Assembly: GCF_000220705.2 (NCBI RefSeq)
Contig: NZ_CP023202.1
Coordinates: 4,154,001-4,218,000 of the forward strand
Source of the DNA: Streptomyces xinghaiensis S187
Lineage (GTDB): Bacteria > Actinomycetota > Actinomycetes > Streptomycetales > Streptomycetaceae
DNA length: 64,000 nucleotides
Direction of reading: 5' to 3'
The position numbers were made by a program, and so were the translations under genes. The notes beneath the pieces are model-generated. The model did no database searches, had not been told where the DNA came from, and was given only the letters and a program-made list of their open reading frames with translations. Shown here in pieces: positions 1 to 8,923 of the stretch (the stretch's first letter is position 1; each line of letters opens with the position of its first letter).

Positions 1-840
1 CGGGTTCCGGGCGTCGCGGAAGTCCTCCACGCCCACTTCACCGAGCACGCGTACCCGATGCACGTCCACGACGTGTGGACCCTGCTGATCGTCGACGACG
101 GTGCCGTCCGCTACGACCTGAACCGCCGCGAGCACGGCACCCCCCACGACACGGTCTCGCTGCTCCCCCCGCAGGTGCCGCACAACGGCTCGTCCGCCAC
201 CGCGCACGGCTTCCGCAAACGGGTGCTCTACCTGGACCTGACACAGCTGGACGAGGGCTTCATCGGCCCGGCGGCGGACAGCCCCGACCTGGCCGACCCC
301 CTGCTGCGCCGCCGCGTCGGACGACTGCACACGGCCCTGGCGCGGCGGGGCGACGAACTGGAGGCCGAGAGCCGCCTCGCCCTGGTCGCCGACCGGCTGC
401 GCGGCCACCTGCGGCCCCGGCTCGCCGCGCACCCGCCGAACGCCGGCCGCGGCGTGGCCCACACCCTGCGGGAACTCCTCGACGAACGGCTGACCGACGG
501 GGTGAGCCTGGACGAGGCCGCGAAGCTGGTGCACGCCCACCCCACCCACCTGGTCCGGGCGTTCACCGCCGCCTTCGGCATCGCCCCGCACCAGTACCTG
601 ATGACACGCCGCGTCGAACGCGCCCGGCGGCTGCTCCTCGACGGCCGCCCGCCCGCGGAGGCGGCGACCGCGTCCGGCTTCTACGACCAGCCGCACCTGA
701 CCCGCCACTTCAAACGCATCCTGGGCACGACGCCCGGCCGTTACGCCCCCCGAACGGCCGGCCCGGAACGACGGCGCGGGCCGAGGCCCGCGGCCCCTGG
801 CGGCAACGACACGGGGAACGGTCCGCGGGACGAGGGCTGA
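1..840 (+). CDS. AraC-family transcriptional regulator (5' end outside window)
   Basis: The reading frame is open from the first base, and residues before the first ATG (VPGVAEVLHAHFTEHAYPMH) already look like an AraC N-terminal cupin-type sensor domain. The gene therefore starts upstream of the window. The histidine-rich segment HAYPMHVHDVWT fits the beta-barrel ligand domain. The C-terminal third, from about nt 450, holds two helix-turn-helix units (LDEAAKLVHAHPTHLVRAF, then AEAATASGFYDQPHLTRHFK) ending in TPGRYAPR, the classic AraC/XylS C-terminus. It presumably binds DNA in response to a small ligand. The target is not visible because its neighbours upstream are cut off. The tail after the HTH is low-complexity and charged. 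Confidence 0.9.
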   Translation, partial: RVPGVAEVLHAHFTEHAYPMHVHDVWTLLIVDDGAVRYDLNRREHGTPHDTVSLLPPQVPHNGSSATAHGFRKRVLYLDLTQLDEGFIGPAADSPDLADPLLRRRVGRLHTALARRGDELEAESRLALVADRLRGHLRPRLAAHPPNAGRGVAHTLRELLDERLTDGVSLDEAAKLVHAHPTHLVRAFTAAFGIAPHQYLMTRRVERARRLLLDGRPPAEAATASGFYDQPHLTRHFKRILGTTPGRYAPRTAGPERRRGPRPAAPGGNDTGNGPRDEG

Positions 841-992
841 GCGGCGGCCGTGTCGGTGGCGGTGCCGGCCCGAGTGCGCCCATCGGGAAACCGCCGGATC
901 TCGGCGGACGTCGCGGCTAACATGCTGCGCAGTGCTGGTCTGAACGTGCCGCCGTACTGCCTGACTTGGCGGACCATCGGAGAGGTCATCGC

Positions 993-1319
993 GTGTACCT
1001 GAGCGTCCCCTTCGAGGACGGCGAGACTTTCGTCGTCGAACTGCCAGAAGGGCAGGGCTCCGGAGTCATCCGGGCGAGCCGTGGTGAAGGGCTGATCGAG
1101 TACTCCGCCGACACCTTCGAAGCCGGAATGGCCCGCGTCCGCCACGTCGTCGAGGCTCTGCTGGAGCCCTTGACGGACCTCCCCAGGAGCCCCGACCGCA
1201 TCCGTGCCGAGTTCGGGCTCCGTGTCACGGCCGAGGCGGGGCTTGTCGTGGCCAACGGGTCCGGTGACGCGCATATCGCGCTGGAACTGGAGTGGAGTCG
1301 CCGCGAGGGCGGCGGGTGA
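993..1319 (+). CDS. Trypsin-co-occurring domain protein (CU044_2847 family, TCD1-like)
   Basis: A 108-residue protein. The pattern FEDGETFVVELPE near the start, then FEAGMARVRHVVEALLEPL, then EFGLRVTAEAGLVVA and a final HIALELEW strand, matches the small actinobacterial CU044_2847 family, also called trypsin-co-occurring domain 1. Members sit beside trypsin-like proteases and STAND NTPases in conflict systems. Start GTG 993 is chosen because GGAGAGG at 979-985 is correctly spaced; a TTG at 966 has no such site. The stop TGA (1317-1319) overlaps the GTG start of the protease-STAND gene, so the two are translationally coupled. The molecular role of this domain is unknown; a regulatory or substrate role for the coupled protease is an inference. 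Confidence 0.85.
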   Translation: MYLSVPFEDGETFVVELPEGQGSGVIRASRGEGLIEYSADTFEAGMARVRHVVEALLEPLTDLPRSPDRIRAEFGLRVTAEAGLVVANGSGDAHIALELEWSRREGGG

Positions 1320-4300
1320 GTTCGCCGGGCGGGTCGAGCGCGGCCTGGGAGCGCGGGACGGCACGCGTACTGCACGACGGACGGCCGGTCGGTGTCGCGT
1401 TCCTGATTCCCGGTCGGTTGCTGCTGACGTGCGCCCACGTCATCTCGTCCATCGTCGGCCTCCCGGCCGGCCGGCCGCTGCCCGCGCGTCTTCCCGTGAC
1501 CGTCGACTTCCCGCTGCTGCCCGGCCGTCCCGAGGCGGCGGCCACGGTGCACTTCAGTGTGCCGGTGGCCGCGGACAACAGCGGTGACGTCGCAGTGCTC
1601 CAGTTGACCGGCGAAGCCCCGGCGGGCGCCGTGGCGATGCGGATCGTGGAAGCGGACGACCTCGCCGGACACCGCTGGCGGGCCTTCGGCTTTCCGAGGT
1701 ACCCGGGGCCGGTGGGCGGCAAGGACGCCGGTGTCTGGACCCGCGGCATCGTTGAAGGCCGTGAGGGAACCGGCTGGTGGCAGCTGACGTGCGACGAGCG
1801 GGCGGGTTTCCCTCTGGCCGGCGGCTTCAGCGGGGCGCCCGTGTGGGACGAGGAATACCAGGGCGTGATCGGAGTCGTCGTCGCTGTCGAAGGAGACCAG
1901 CGGCGCCGCACCGGCTACGCGCTGACCGTGGAGTCACTCGCCCGTGAGTGGCCGCAACTGCGCTCACGCCTCCTCGACGACAGCCCGTTTCGCGAACTCT
2001 TACCGTTCACCGAGCACGACAGCGCGGTGTTCCACGGACGAGCCAACGAAACGCGCCGGCTGCTCGAGCTCTTCGGGGAACAACAGGTACCGATCCTGCC
2101 GGTGCTCGGCGCCTCCGGCGTCGGCAAGTCCTCGCTGACCGGCGCCGGACTGCTGGCCCATGTCGACCAGAACAGCCACCTGACCGCCCGCCTGCCCCAC
2201 GGCCTGCGGCTGACCGCCGAGGAACTGCTCGCCTGGGCCCTGGCATCCGCGGGCGACGCGGACACGAGGAAGGCCGACTGGCACGACCGCTGGTCCGCCC
2301 TGGCCTCCCGGCTGGGGGACGAGCACGGGCTGCGCACCGCGCTCGAACAGACCCTGGCCCGGCACGACGGGCGGACCAGGCTTCTGCTCGTGCTCGACCA
2401 GTTCGAGACCCTGCTCGCGGACGCGCCGGAGACCGCCCGCAAACTGGACGCGATGCTGGGCGTCCTGACGATGCGCCGGACCGACGGCAGCCGCCCGGCT
2501 CAGGCCGTGGTCGTCAGCCGGATCGACTTCCTGCCTCAGATCGAGCAGCTCCCGAACCTGCGTACCGCTTGGGAGACGACCCACGTAGTGGTGCCGCCGA
2601 TGACGCGGGACCAGCTGCGCGAGGCCGTCACCCGCCCGCTGGAGGGGCACGCGGGCATCCGCTTCGCCGACGGCCTGGTCGAACAACTGCTGCACGACAC
2701 CCCGCGCGGTGCGGCCGCGCTGCCCATGCTGGAGTACACCCTGAGCCAGCTGTGGGCACGGCAGGAGCGCGGTGTGCTCACCGCCACCGCCTACCAGGAG
2801 CTCGGTGGCGTCGAGGGAGCGCTGGTCGGCAACGCGGAACGCACCCTGTGGGAGTGGGCGGACAGTTCCGAGCACGAGGCGCTGGAGCGGATCTTCATCC
2901 AGCTGGTCCGCCCCGCCGAGCGGCTGGACGCCGGGGAGCACGGCCCCGACATGCCCAGGGTCGCCGACCGCACGCAGTTCTCGGAGCACGACTGGTCGTT
3001 GATCCACCGGCTGGCCAGCACCCGTCTGGTCGTCGTGACCCGCCGCCCGAACGGGCTGGACACGGCTGAACTCGCGCACCAGGCGCTGGTGGAGAGCTGG
3101 CCGCGGCTGCAGGGCTGGGTCGAGCGCAACCGCGACTTCCGGAGCTGGCAGGAGGAGCTCCGGCGCACCGTGCGCGCCTGGCGGGAACGGGGACGGCCGC
3201 GGGAACTCACCCTCGACCGGCACCGGATCGACGAGGCGAAGCGGTGGCTCGCCGCCCGGGCACCCGAAGTCTCCGCCGAAGAAGCCGAGTTCGTCGAGGC
3301 CAGTATCCGGGCCCAGCAGCGCATCTCCCGCCGGCGCCGCCTCGTCCTGGCCGGGTTCGCACTCCTGGCCGCCCTCGTCGTCGTCGCGTCCGGCCTTGCC
3401 GCGCTCAACGCGCGAACGAGCGACCAGCAGCGCGATCTGGCCGCCACCCGGCGACTGATCAGCGAGAGCCAGGTCAAGGCCGGCACCGACCCCGTTCTGG
3501 CCGCGCGCCTCGCCCTGGCCGCTCAGCGCATCCACCCCACAGCCGACACCCGCGCCCGGCTCCTGAGCACCCTCACCGCACCCTCGCGCGCCACTCTCAC
3601 CGGTCACACCAGCCCGGTGAGCTCGGTGACCGTCAGCCCGGACGGAGACACCCTGGCCACCGGCAGCCGTGATCGGACGGTGCGGCTGTGGGACCTGCGG
3701 ACCCACCGCCGGCTGGCCACCCTCACCGGCCACGGCCGCTCGGTGGGCTCGGTGGCCTTCAGCCCGGACGGGAAGACCCTGGCCAGCGGGGGTGAGGACC
3801 GGACGGTGCGGCTGTGGGACGTCCGTACCCGGCGTTGGTCGGCAACCCTCCCCGGCTCCACGAGCAGCCCCGTGGTCTTCAGTCCGGGTGGAGACGTTCT
3901 GGCCACGGGCGGTGAACAAGGGACGGTGCGGCTGTGGGACGTCCGGACCCGGCGTCCCCTGGCCACCCTCAGGAGCCACGGCCGTTCCTCGGCGCCGAGG
4001 GTGGCGTTCAGTCCGGACGGCAAGACCCTCGTCACCGGCGGCAGCCTGGAGCGGACGGTGCGGCTGTGGGACGTACGGACCCACCGTCAGAAGGCCACCC
4101 TCAAGGGCCACACCGGCAAGGTCCAGTCGGTGGCTTTCAGCCCGGACGGGAAGACCCTCGCCACCGGCGCCAACGACTCCACGGTGCACCTGTGGGACGT
4201 CCGGACCCGCCGTTCGTCGGCCACCCTCACCGGCCACACCGGCAGCGTGTGGTCGGTGGCCTTCAGCCCGGACGGAAAAACCTTGGCCACCGGCGGTCAG

Positions 4301-5578
4301 GACCGGACGGTGCGGCTGTGGGACGTACGCGCCCGCCGTGCGCTGGTGTACTTTCCCGGCCACGCCGACCAGGTGAACTCGGTGGCCTTCAGTCCGGACG
4401 GGGAGACCCTCGCCACCGGCGGCAACGAGGCCGCGGTGCGGTTGTGGGGCATGAGGGCCGGCCGTCCGCTGGCCACCTTCACCAGACAGGGGGAAGGGGG
4501 CCGTTCGGTGGCCTTCAGCCCGGACGGAAGGACCGTGGCCGCCGTCAGTGACGAGCGGAGGGTGCGGCTGTGGGACGTCCGGACCCGCCGTCGTCTCGCC
4601 ACCCTCACCGGAGAGAGCGGCTCCGGCCGTTCCATGGCGTTCAGCCCGGACGGCAAGACGCTGGCCACCGGCAGTGACGAGCGGACGGTGCGGCTGTGGG
4701 ACGTCCGGACCCGCCGTTCGCGAGCCATCCCCACCGGCCACACCGGCGGAGTGTGGTCGGCGGCGTTCAGTCCCGACGGGAAGATCCTGGCCACCGGCAG
4801 TCACATCGACCGGACGGTGCAGCTGTGGGATGTACGGACCCGCCGCCGCCTCGCTGTCCTCAGCAGCTCGTTCGGACCGGTCGTCTTCAGTCCGGACGGC
4901 AAGATCCTGGCCACGGCCAGTGGCGAGCGGACGGTGGGACTGTGGGACGTGCGGACCCGCCGCCCGCTGGGCACCCTCACCGGCCACACCGGCCGGGTGC
5001 CCTCGATCGTCTTCAGCCCCGACGGGAAAACCGTGGCGACGGGGAGCTGGGACAGCACGGTGCGGCTGTGGGACGTGAGGACCCGCCGTTCGCTGGTCAC
5101 CTTTGAGGGCCACACGGATTTTGTGCAATCGGTGGCCTTCGCGCCGGACGGAAGCACCCTCGCGAGCGGCGGCAGAGACGCCACGGCCCGGTTGTGGGAC
5201 GTGAGGACCCACCGTCGTCTCGCCACCCTCACCGGCCACACCGGCACCGTGTGGTCGGTGGCCCTGAGCCGGGACGGAAACACCCTGGCCACGACCAGTG
5301 ACGACCGGACGGTACGGCTGTGGGACGTCCGGACCCGCCGTCAGACGACCACCCTCACCGGCCACACCAGCACGGTGGCATCGGCGGTCTTCAGCCCGGA
5401 CGGAAACACCCTGGCCACCAGCGGCTTCGACGAGACGGTGCTGTGGGACAGCGGGATGTTCAGCGATCTCCGCACCCTCATCGACGGGGTCTGCGCGATA
5501 GCGGGCCGGTCCATGACCCATCGAGAGTGGCGACAGCACGTACCCGCGGGTGTGGAATACCGGCGGATCTGCCCATGA
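1316..5578 (+). CDS. Trypsin-like protease / STAND NTPase (nSTAND1) / WD40 repeat protein
   Basis: 1420 residues. Domains in order: a trypsin-like serine protease (about 10-215) with H41 in TCAHV, D91 in SGDVAVLQL and S172 in GGFSGAPVW; a STAND-type P-loop NTPase (about 235-640) with Walker A GASGVGKSS (265-273) and Walker B LLLVLDQFE (356-364); one transmembrane helix (about 676-697); then 15 WD40 repeats (about 759-1390). Proteins of this layout are predicted sensors in prokaryotic conflict systems: repeats sense, the NTPase assembles, the protease acts. That is family knowledge, not shown here. The GTG start at 1316 overlaps the previous gene's stop; an in-frame GTG at 1292 is less likely. 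Leu229, in the protease-NTPase linker, is encoded by TTA (2000-2002), so translation may need the bldA tRNA. Confidence 0.93.
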   Translation: MSSPGGSSAAWERGTARVLHDGRPVGVAFLIPGRLLLTCAHVISSIVGLPAGRPLPARLPVTVDFPLLPGRPEAAATVHFSVPVAADNSGDVAVLQLTGEAPAGAVAMRIVEADDLAGHRWRAFGFPRYPGPVGGKDAGVWTRGIVEGREGTGWWQLTCDERAGFPLAGGFSGAPVWDEEYQGVIGVVVAVEGDQRRRTGYALTVESLAREWPQLRSRLLDDSPFRELLPFTEHDSAVFHGRANETRRLLELFGEQQVPILPVLGASGVGKSSLTGAGLLAHVDQNSHLTARLPHGLRLTAEELLAWALASAGDADTRKADWHDRWSALASRLGDEHGLRTALEQTLARHDGRTRLLLVLDQFETLLADAPETARKLDAMLGVLTMRRTDGSRPAQAVVVSRIDFLPQIEQLPNLRTAWETTHVVVPPMTRDQLREAVTRPLEGHAGIRFADGLVEQLLHDTPRGAAALPMLEYTLSQLWARQERGVLTATAYQELGGVEGALVGNAERTLWEWADSSEHEALERIFIQLVRPAERLDAGEHGPDMPRVADRTQFSEHDWSLIHRLASTRLVVVTRRPNGLDTAELAHQALVESWPRLQGWVERNRDFRSWQEELRRTVRAWRERGRPRELTLDRHRIDEAKRWLAARAPEVSAEEAEFVEASIRAQQRISRRRRLVLAGFALLAALVVVASGLAALNARTSDQQRDLAATRRLISESQVKAGTDPVLAARLALAAQRIHPTADTRARLLSTLTAPSRATLTGHTSPVSSVTVSPDGDTLATGSRDRTVRLWDLRTHRRLATLTGHGRSVGSVAFSPDGKTLASGGEDRTVRLWDVRTRRWSATLPGSTSSPVVFSPGGDVLATGGEQGTVRLWDVRTRRPLATLRSHGRSSAPRVAFSPDGKTLVTGGSLERTVRLWDVRTHRQKATLKGHTGKVQSVAFSPDGKTLATGANDSTVHLWDVRTRRSSATLTGHTGSVWSVAFSPDGKTLATGGQDRTVRLWDVRARRALVYFPGHADQVNSVAFSPDGETLATGGNEAAVRLWGMRAGRPLATFTRQGEGGRSVAFSPDGRTVAAVSDERRVRLWDVRTRRRLATLTGESGSGRSMAFSPDGKTLATGSDERTVRLWDVRTRRSRAIPTGHTGGVWSAAFSPDGKILATGSHIDRTVQLWDVRTRRRLAVLSSSFGPVVFSPDGKILATASGERTVGLWDVRTRRPLGTLTGHTGRVPSIVFSPDGKTVATGSWDSTVRLWDVRTRRSLVTFEGHTDFVQSVAFAPDGSTLASGGRDATARLWDVRTHRRLATLTGHTGTVWSVALSRDGNTLATTSDDRTVRLWDVRTRRQTTTLTGHTSTVASAVFSPDGNTLATSGFDETVLWDSGMFSDLRTLIDGVCAIAGRSMTHREWRQHVPAGVEYRRICP
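3592..5460 (+). repeat. Tandem WD40-coding repeats (15 units)
   Basis: About 125-bp units encode ATLTGHT-x-SVAFSPDGKTLATG-x-DRTVRLWDVRTRR variants. I count fifteen, enough for two seven-bladed propellers plus one extra unit. Units 3, 8, 9 and 11 have lost the GH dipeptide, and unit 7 has RLWG in place of RLWD. Similarity between units is high at the DNA level too, so blades could change number or content by recombination. Confidence 0.9.
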
Positions 5579-5836
5579 GCAGCACGGAGGGCCGGGGTCG
5601 GCGGCACCCCCGCCCGGCGAGCCCGCTCCGCCGTGTTCGGGCTTCCGCGAGGGACCGACAACACCCGCGGTACGGCGATCGCCACGCCGGGAACACCGGG
5701 CTCAGCGGCAGGCGCGGCTGGCCGGAGTCCACCTGCGGCTGAGTGTTTTCCGTCCTCGGCCGGGGCAGAGGCCGACCGCCGTACCCTCCGGCTCACGGCG
5801 CGCCGGAGCCTCGCCACGAGCCAAACGCCAGGGCCC

Positions 5837-6379
5837 TCAAGGGTTCGCCGGGCCGGCCGGCCCGCCCTCAGGAGACGTCACGCCGGCCACAGGGTCTGCC
5901 CGCCGCTGCCGCGACGCGTAGACCGGTGCCACGACCGACGTCACCAGGAAGAGCAGGGCCGTTCCGCCCGATATCACCGTCAGTACGGCCGCCCCGCCGC
6001 CCCCGGTGTCCTCGTCCCGAACGGCCACCCACGGATCGTCCGCGTGATAGCGGACGGTCATCCGGGCTCCGACGGAGCTCTTGCCGCCCCCGCTGCCCAC
6101 CGGCAGGTCCGCCACCACGGTGTTTCCCTCGGCCCGGAACTCGACCTTGCACTGGCCGATCATGCACGAGCCCTCCGTGTGCAGCGTCGCGGAGGTCTGC
6201 TCGCCGTCCTGGAAGGAGCGCAGGTGCTGGGCCGCCGGGAGCATGACCAGGACCGAGAGCGCGCCCGACAGCAGCGCGATCCCCAGCATCAGCAGCACGG
6301 CCGTCAGAGGCCGCACGCTTCCCGCGGCCGCGTCCTGGTGCCGCCCGCCGGCAGTGGTTCCGCCCGGTATGCCGTCCAT
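5837..6379 (-). CDS. Membrane protein, DUF3592-like
   Basis: About 180 residues. There are two hydrophobic segments: PLTAVLLMLGIALLSGALSV near the N-terminus and AAVLTVISGGTALLFLVTSV near the C-terminus. Between them lies an extracytoplasmic stretch with two cysteines (GSCMIGQCKVEF) and the phrase VRYHADDPWVAV. A two-helix protein with a V-x-Y-x-x-x-(D/N)P middle motif resembles DUF3592 membrane proteins, which have no known function. ATG 6379 is preferred to the longer ORF because it follows a GGCGAG-type site and removes a basic leader. No operon partner is apparent. Confidence 0.7.
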   Translation of the reverse strand: MDGIPGGTTAGGRHQDAAAGSVRPLTAVLLMLGIALLSGALSVLVMLPAAQHLRSFQDGEQTSATLHTEGSCMIGQCKVEFRAEGNTVVADLPVGSGGGKSSVGARMTVRYHADDPWVAVRDEDTGGGGAAVLTVISGGTALLFLVTSVVAPVYASRQRRADPVAGVTSPEGGPAGPANP

Positions 6380-6457
6380 GTCTCGCCGTCCGTTCCCGTT
6401 CCTCCGCACATGACGGGCCCAGCATCCCAAGCGCGGCGGCAGGTCACCCTCACCCGG

Positions 6458-7312
6458 TCAAGCGCTGTCGCCGGTCAGTGACCAGCTGGCGAGAAGGCTC
6501 AGGGCCCGCTGCGACGGCGAGTTCGCCTCGGCCGAGTAGACGAACAGCGTCGTATCGGGGTCCCCGGGCAGCGTCAGGGTCTCGTACTCGACGGTGAGGT
6601 CTCCGACCACGGGATGGCGCAGCCGCTTGGAGCCGTGCGTCCGCTGATGGACTCGGTGCTCGTCCCACCACAGGGCGAACTCCGGGCCGGCCTCGCGCAG
6701 TTCGGCGATCAGGTCGATCGTCGCCCGGTCGGCGGGGCCGGCCCCCGCCTCCAAACGGAGGTTCTCCACCGCCGCGCGGGCCTGTTCCTCCCAGTCGACG
6801 AACAGCGACCGTGCCGCGTCGTCGAGGAACATCCACCGGGCGTAGTTGCGCCGGGACGCGGGGAACCGCTCGAAGTCGGTGAACAGCGCCTTTCCCAGGC
6901 GGTTCTGCGCGAGCACGTCGGTGCGGCGCCCCAGCACCAGGGCCGGCACGTCGCCGAGCGCGTCGAGCAACTGGTACAGCCCGGGACGGACTCGCTGGAC
7001 AGGACGCGTACGCGGCCGCGCAGCCGCGGCCTCCGGACCGATCAGGTCGGCCAGGTGAGCGCGGCCCGCCCGGTCCAGCCCGAGTGCGCGGCCGATGGCG
7101 TCCACCACCGACGGGGAGGGAACGATCCGCCGTCCCTGTTCGAGACGCGTGTAGTAGTCGGTCGACACACCGGCCAGGAACGCGACCTCCTCGCGCCGCA
7201 GCCCCGGCACGCGACGCACGCGACCGTCGGCGGGCAGGCCGGCTCGCGACGCGTCGCACTGGCTCCGTGCACGGCGCAGGAAGTCCGCCAGTTCGGTGTT
7301 CTTCTCCGGCAT
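6458..7312 (-). CDS. Helix-turn-helix regulator, MmyB-like ligand-binding domain
   Basis: 284 residues. The N-terminal HTH (about 5-75) contains RRVPGLRREEVAFLAGVSTDYYTRLEQGR, split here as RVPGLRREEVAFL and AGVSTDYYTRLEQGR, a signature of the actinobacterial XRE group with a C-terminal MmyB/PAS-like domain. The C-terminal part (LYQLLDALGDVPALVLGRR, then ARWMFLDDAARSLFVDWEE, then HPVVGDLTVEYETL) is also typical. These proteins usually repress a divergent gene for a redox or detoxification enzyme. Here the divergent gene encodes a DJ-1/PfpI-type protein 257 bp away, so that is the likely target (inference). ATG 7312 is chosen because family similarity starts there. Confidence 0.9.
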   Translation of the reverse strand: MPEKNTELADFLRRARSQCDASRAGLPADGRVRRVPGLRREEVAFLAGVSTDYYTRLEQGRRIVPSPSVVDAIGRALGLDRAGRAHLADLIGPEAAAARPRTRPVQRVRPGLYQLLDALGDVPALVLGRRTDVLAQNRLGKALFTDFERFPASRRNYARWMFLDDAARSLFVDWEEQARAAVENLRLEAGAGPADRATIDLIAELREAGPEFALWWDEHRVHQRTHGSKRLRHPVVGDLTVEYETLTLPGDPDTTLFVYSAEANSPSQRALSLLASWSLTGDSA

Positions 7313-7569
7313 CCGTCCATTCTGGCCACTCGGCCCGGCATCGTGGGGCCGCCCGGGTGGGTCCGCCAGTCCCAGGCAGCCGGTCCCAGGTCGCGGAGGG
7401 CCGGAGGAGCCGTCCCGGACGGGGGCCTCCGGAGCCACGCTGATACCGGCATTCACCGTCACCCGCACGACCGGGAACGGGGGCCGCGTGCATCGACGCA
7501 CGAACCGGTCGTATCGACCGCTCGGACATGCACGCCACGAGGAAGCACCGCAACCCTGAGGAGACCACG

Positions 7570-8277
7570 ATGAGCAGGATCCTGATCGTCATGTCCGCCG
7601 CCGACCGGTGGGAGCGCACGGACGGCACGTCCTACCCGACGGGCTACTGGGCTGAGGAACTGGCCGCCCCGCACTTGGAGTTCACCGAGGCCGGATACGA
7701 GGTCGACTTCGCCTCGCCGGGCGGAGCCCCGCAGCCCCTCGACGAGCACAGTGCGGACCCGGCGCTCGCCGGCCCGGACTGTGCCCGGTACGTCGAGCAC
7801 GCCCGGAAGGCGCTGACCGCGTTCGGTCCGCTCATTCCGCTCAGCGAGGTCGAGCCCGCCGACTACGCGGGCGTCGTGCTGCCCGGGGGCCACGGCCCGG
7901 TGGTCGACCTCCACCGGGACGCCGACCTCGGCCGCGTCCTGCGCCGGTTCGACGACGCCGGCGCCCTGATCGGTGCCGTGTGCCACGGCCCCGCGGGCTT
8001 GCTCAGCGCCATCGACCCCGACGGAAGCTGGCGCTTCGCAGGCCGCCGGATGACCGCGTTCACCGATGAGGAGGAGCGGATCTTCGGGACCGCCGAGGGG
8101 GCGCCCTGGCTCCTGGCGTCCCGGCTGCGCGAGTGGGGAGCCCGGCACGAGGGCGGAGCGCCGTACCAGCAGTACAACGTCCGGGACGGAAACCTGTTCA
8201 CCGGCCAGAACCCCGCTTCGAGCACGCGCCTGGCCGAGGACATGATCGCGGCCCACGGCGCCCGGCCAGTGCTCTGA
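7570..8277 (+). CDS. DJ-1/PfpI-family (type 1 glutamine amidotransferase-like) protein
   Basis: 235 residues. The start ILIVMSAADRW, the loop VVLPGGHGPVVDL and the nucleophile elbow GAVCHGPAGLL (Cys138) identify the DJ-1/ThiJ/PfpI superfamily, closest to Hsp31/YhbO-like class I amidotransferase-fold proteins. Members act as glyoxalase III enzymes, chaperones or deglycases; the sequence does not tell which. ATG 7570 follows TGAGGAG at a good distance. It diverges from the MmyB-like regulator, which may control it. The end GNLFTGQNPASSTRLAEDM is characteristic and complete. Confidence 0.88.
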   Translation: MSRILIVMSAADRWERTDGTSYPTGYWAEELAAPHLEFTEAGYEVDFASPGGAPQPLDEHSADPALAGPDCARYVEHARKALTAFGPLIPLSEVEPADYAGVVLPGGHGPVVDLHRDADLGRVLRRFDDAGALIGAVCHGPAGLLSAIDPDGSWRFAGRRMTAFTDEEERIFGTAEGAPWLLASRLREWGARHEGGAPYQQYNVRDGNLFTGQNPASSTRLAEDMIAAHGARPVL

Positions 8278-8407
8278 CCGCGAGGCTGCCTTCCCGGATC
8301 CCGGGTGTCCGGTGGCACGCTGCCGCCGGGGGAGTGCCGGGGAGCGCCGGGGAGCGGGAGGGTGCGCCGGGTGCCCGGTGCCGGCCCGGGGGTCAGGTGA
8401 GGGCGTG

Positions 8408-8854
8408 TCAGGCGAGGGCGGCGGCCAGCAGGGCGAAGGCGGCGATGATGACGGCGACGCGGACGTAGTGGAGGCGGTCCCAGCGGTTCATCTGCTGCTT
8501 CCAGTCGGCGGGCCGGTTGTCGGGGGTCCAGGTCCTGCCCCGGTTGTTGATCGGGACGAGCAGCAGGATCGACATGATCACGCTGAGGGCCAGCAGCACG
8601 CCGGCGGTGACGACGAGGCCGGTGCCGTGGTGGTGCCGTCCGGCGACGGCCCAGACCGCGACGAGGACGAGCGAGGTGATGTACCAGACCGGCATCACGG
8701 CGCCGAGCATGCGTCCCCCGTGGGCGCGGCCGAGTTGGCCACTGTCGTCGGGGAGCGCGTTGAGGATCGGGTTGATGACGAAGGCGACGGAGAACTCCAC
8801 CCCCACCATCACGCCGACGACCACGGTGGTGAACACCTCGAGTGCGTTGAGCAT
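8408..8854 (-). CDS. DUF1772 / anthrone-oxygenase-like membrane protein
   Basis: 148 residues with four predicted transmembrane helices (about 6-26, 52-70, 80-100 and 130-147). The family pattern is clear: GVEFSVAFVINPILNALPDD, HGGRMLGAVMPVWY, VPINNRGRTW and W-x-R-L-H-x-x-R. DUF1772 proteins include anthrone oxygenase-like enzymes in polyketide clusters, but most have no assigned role. It is transcribed away from a TetR gene across 91 bp containing two identical-type palindromes, so the TetR protein very likely represses it. Confidence 0.87.
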   Translation of the reverse strand: MLNALEVFTTVVVGVMVGVEFSVAFVINPILNALPDDSGQLGRAHGGRMLGAVMPVWYITSLVLVAVWAVAGRHHHGTGLVVTAGVLLALSVIMSILLLVPINNRGRTWTPDNRPADWKQQMNRWDRLHYVRVAVIIAAFALLAAALA

Positions 8855-8872
8855 GATGAGCCCTCCCGGGTT

Positions 8873-8885
8873 CTAGCATTGCTAG
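8873..8885. promoter_or_regulatory. Probable TetR operator, copy 1
   Basis: CTAGCATTGCTAG, a 13-bp palindrome (CTAGCA-N-TGCTAG), lies just upstream of the DUF1772 gene in the divergent intergenic region. It matches the second copy at 8924-8936 except at the central base. Confidence 0.75.
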
Positions 8886-8923
8886 CGAATGAGGCAACGC
8901 TAGTACTGTCGCCGCTCGATTGT

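Noticed and set aside
3592..5460. CRISPR array
   Set aside because: The regular repeats are in-frame WD40 units of about 125 bp with no spacers. The same holds for the TPR repeats at 12066-13073.
2000..5539. A 1179-residue ORF antisense to the STAND-WD40 gene
   Set aside because: It mirrors the WD40 repeats as P/H/G/A-rich repeats and has no domain. High third-position GC of the real gene keeps the antisense frame open.
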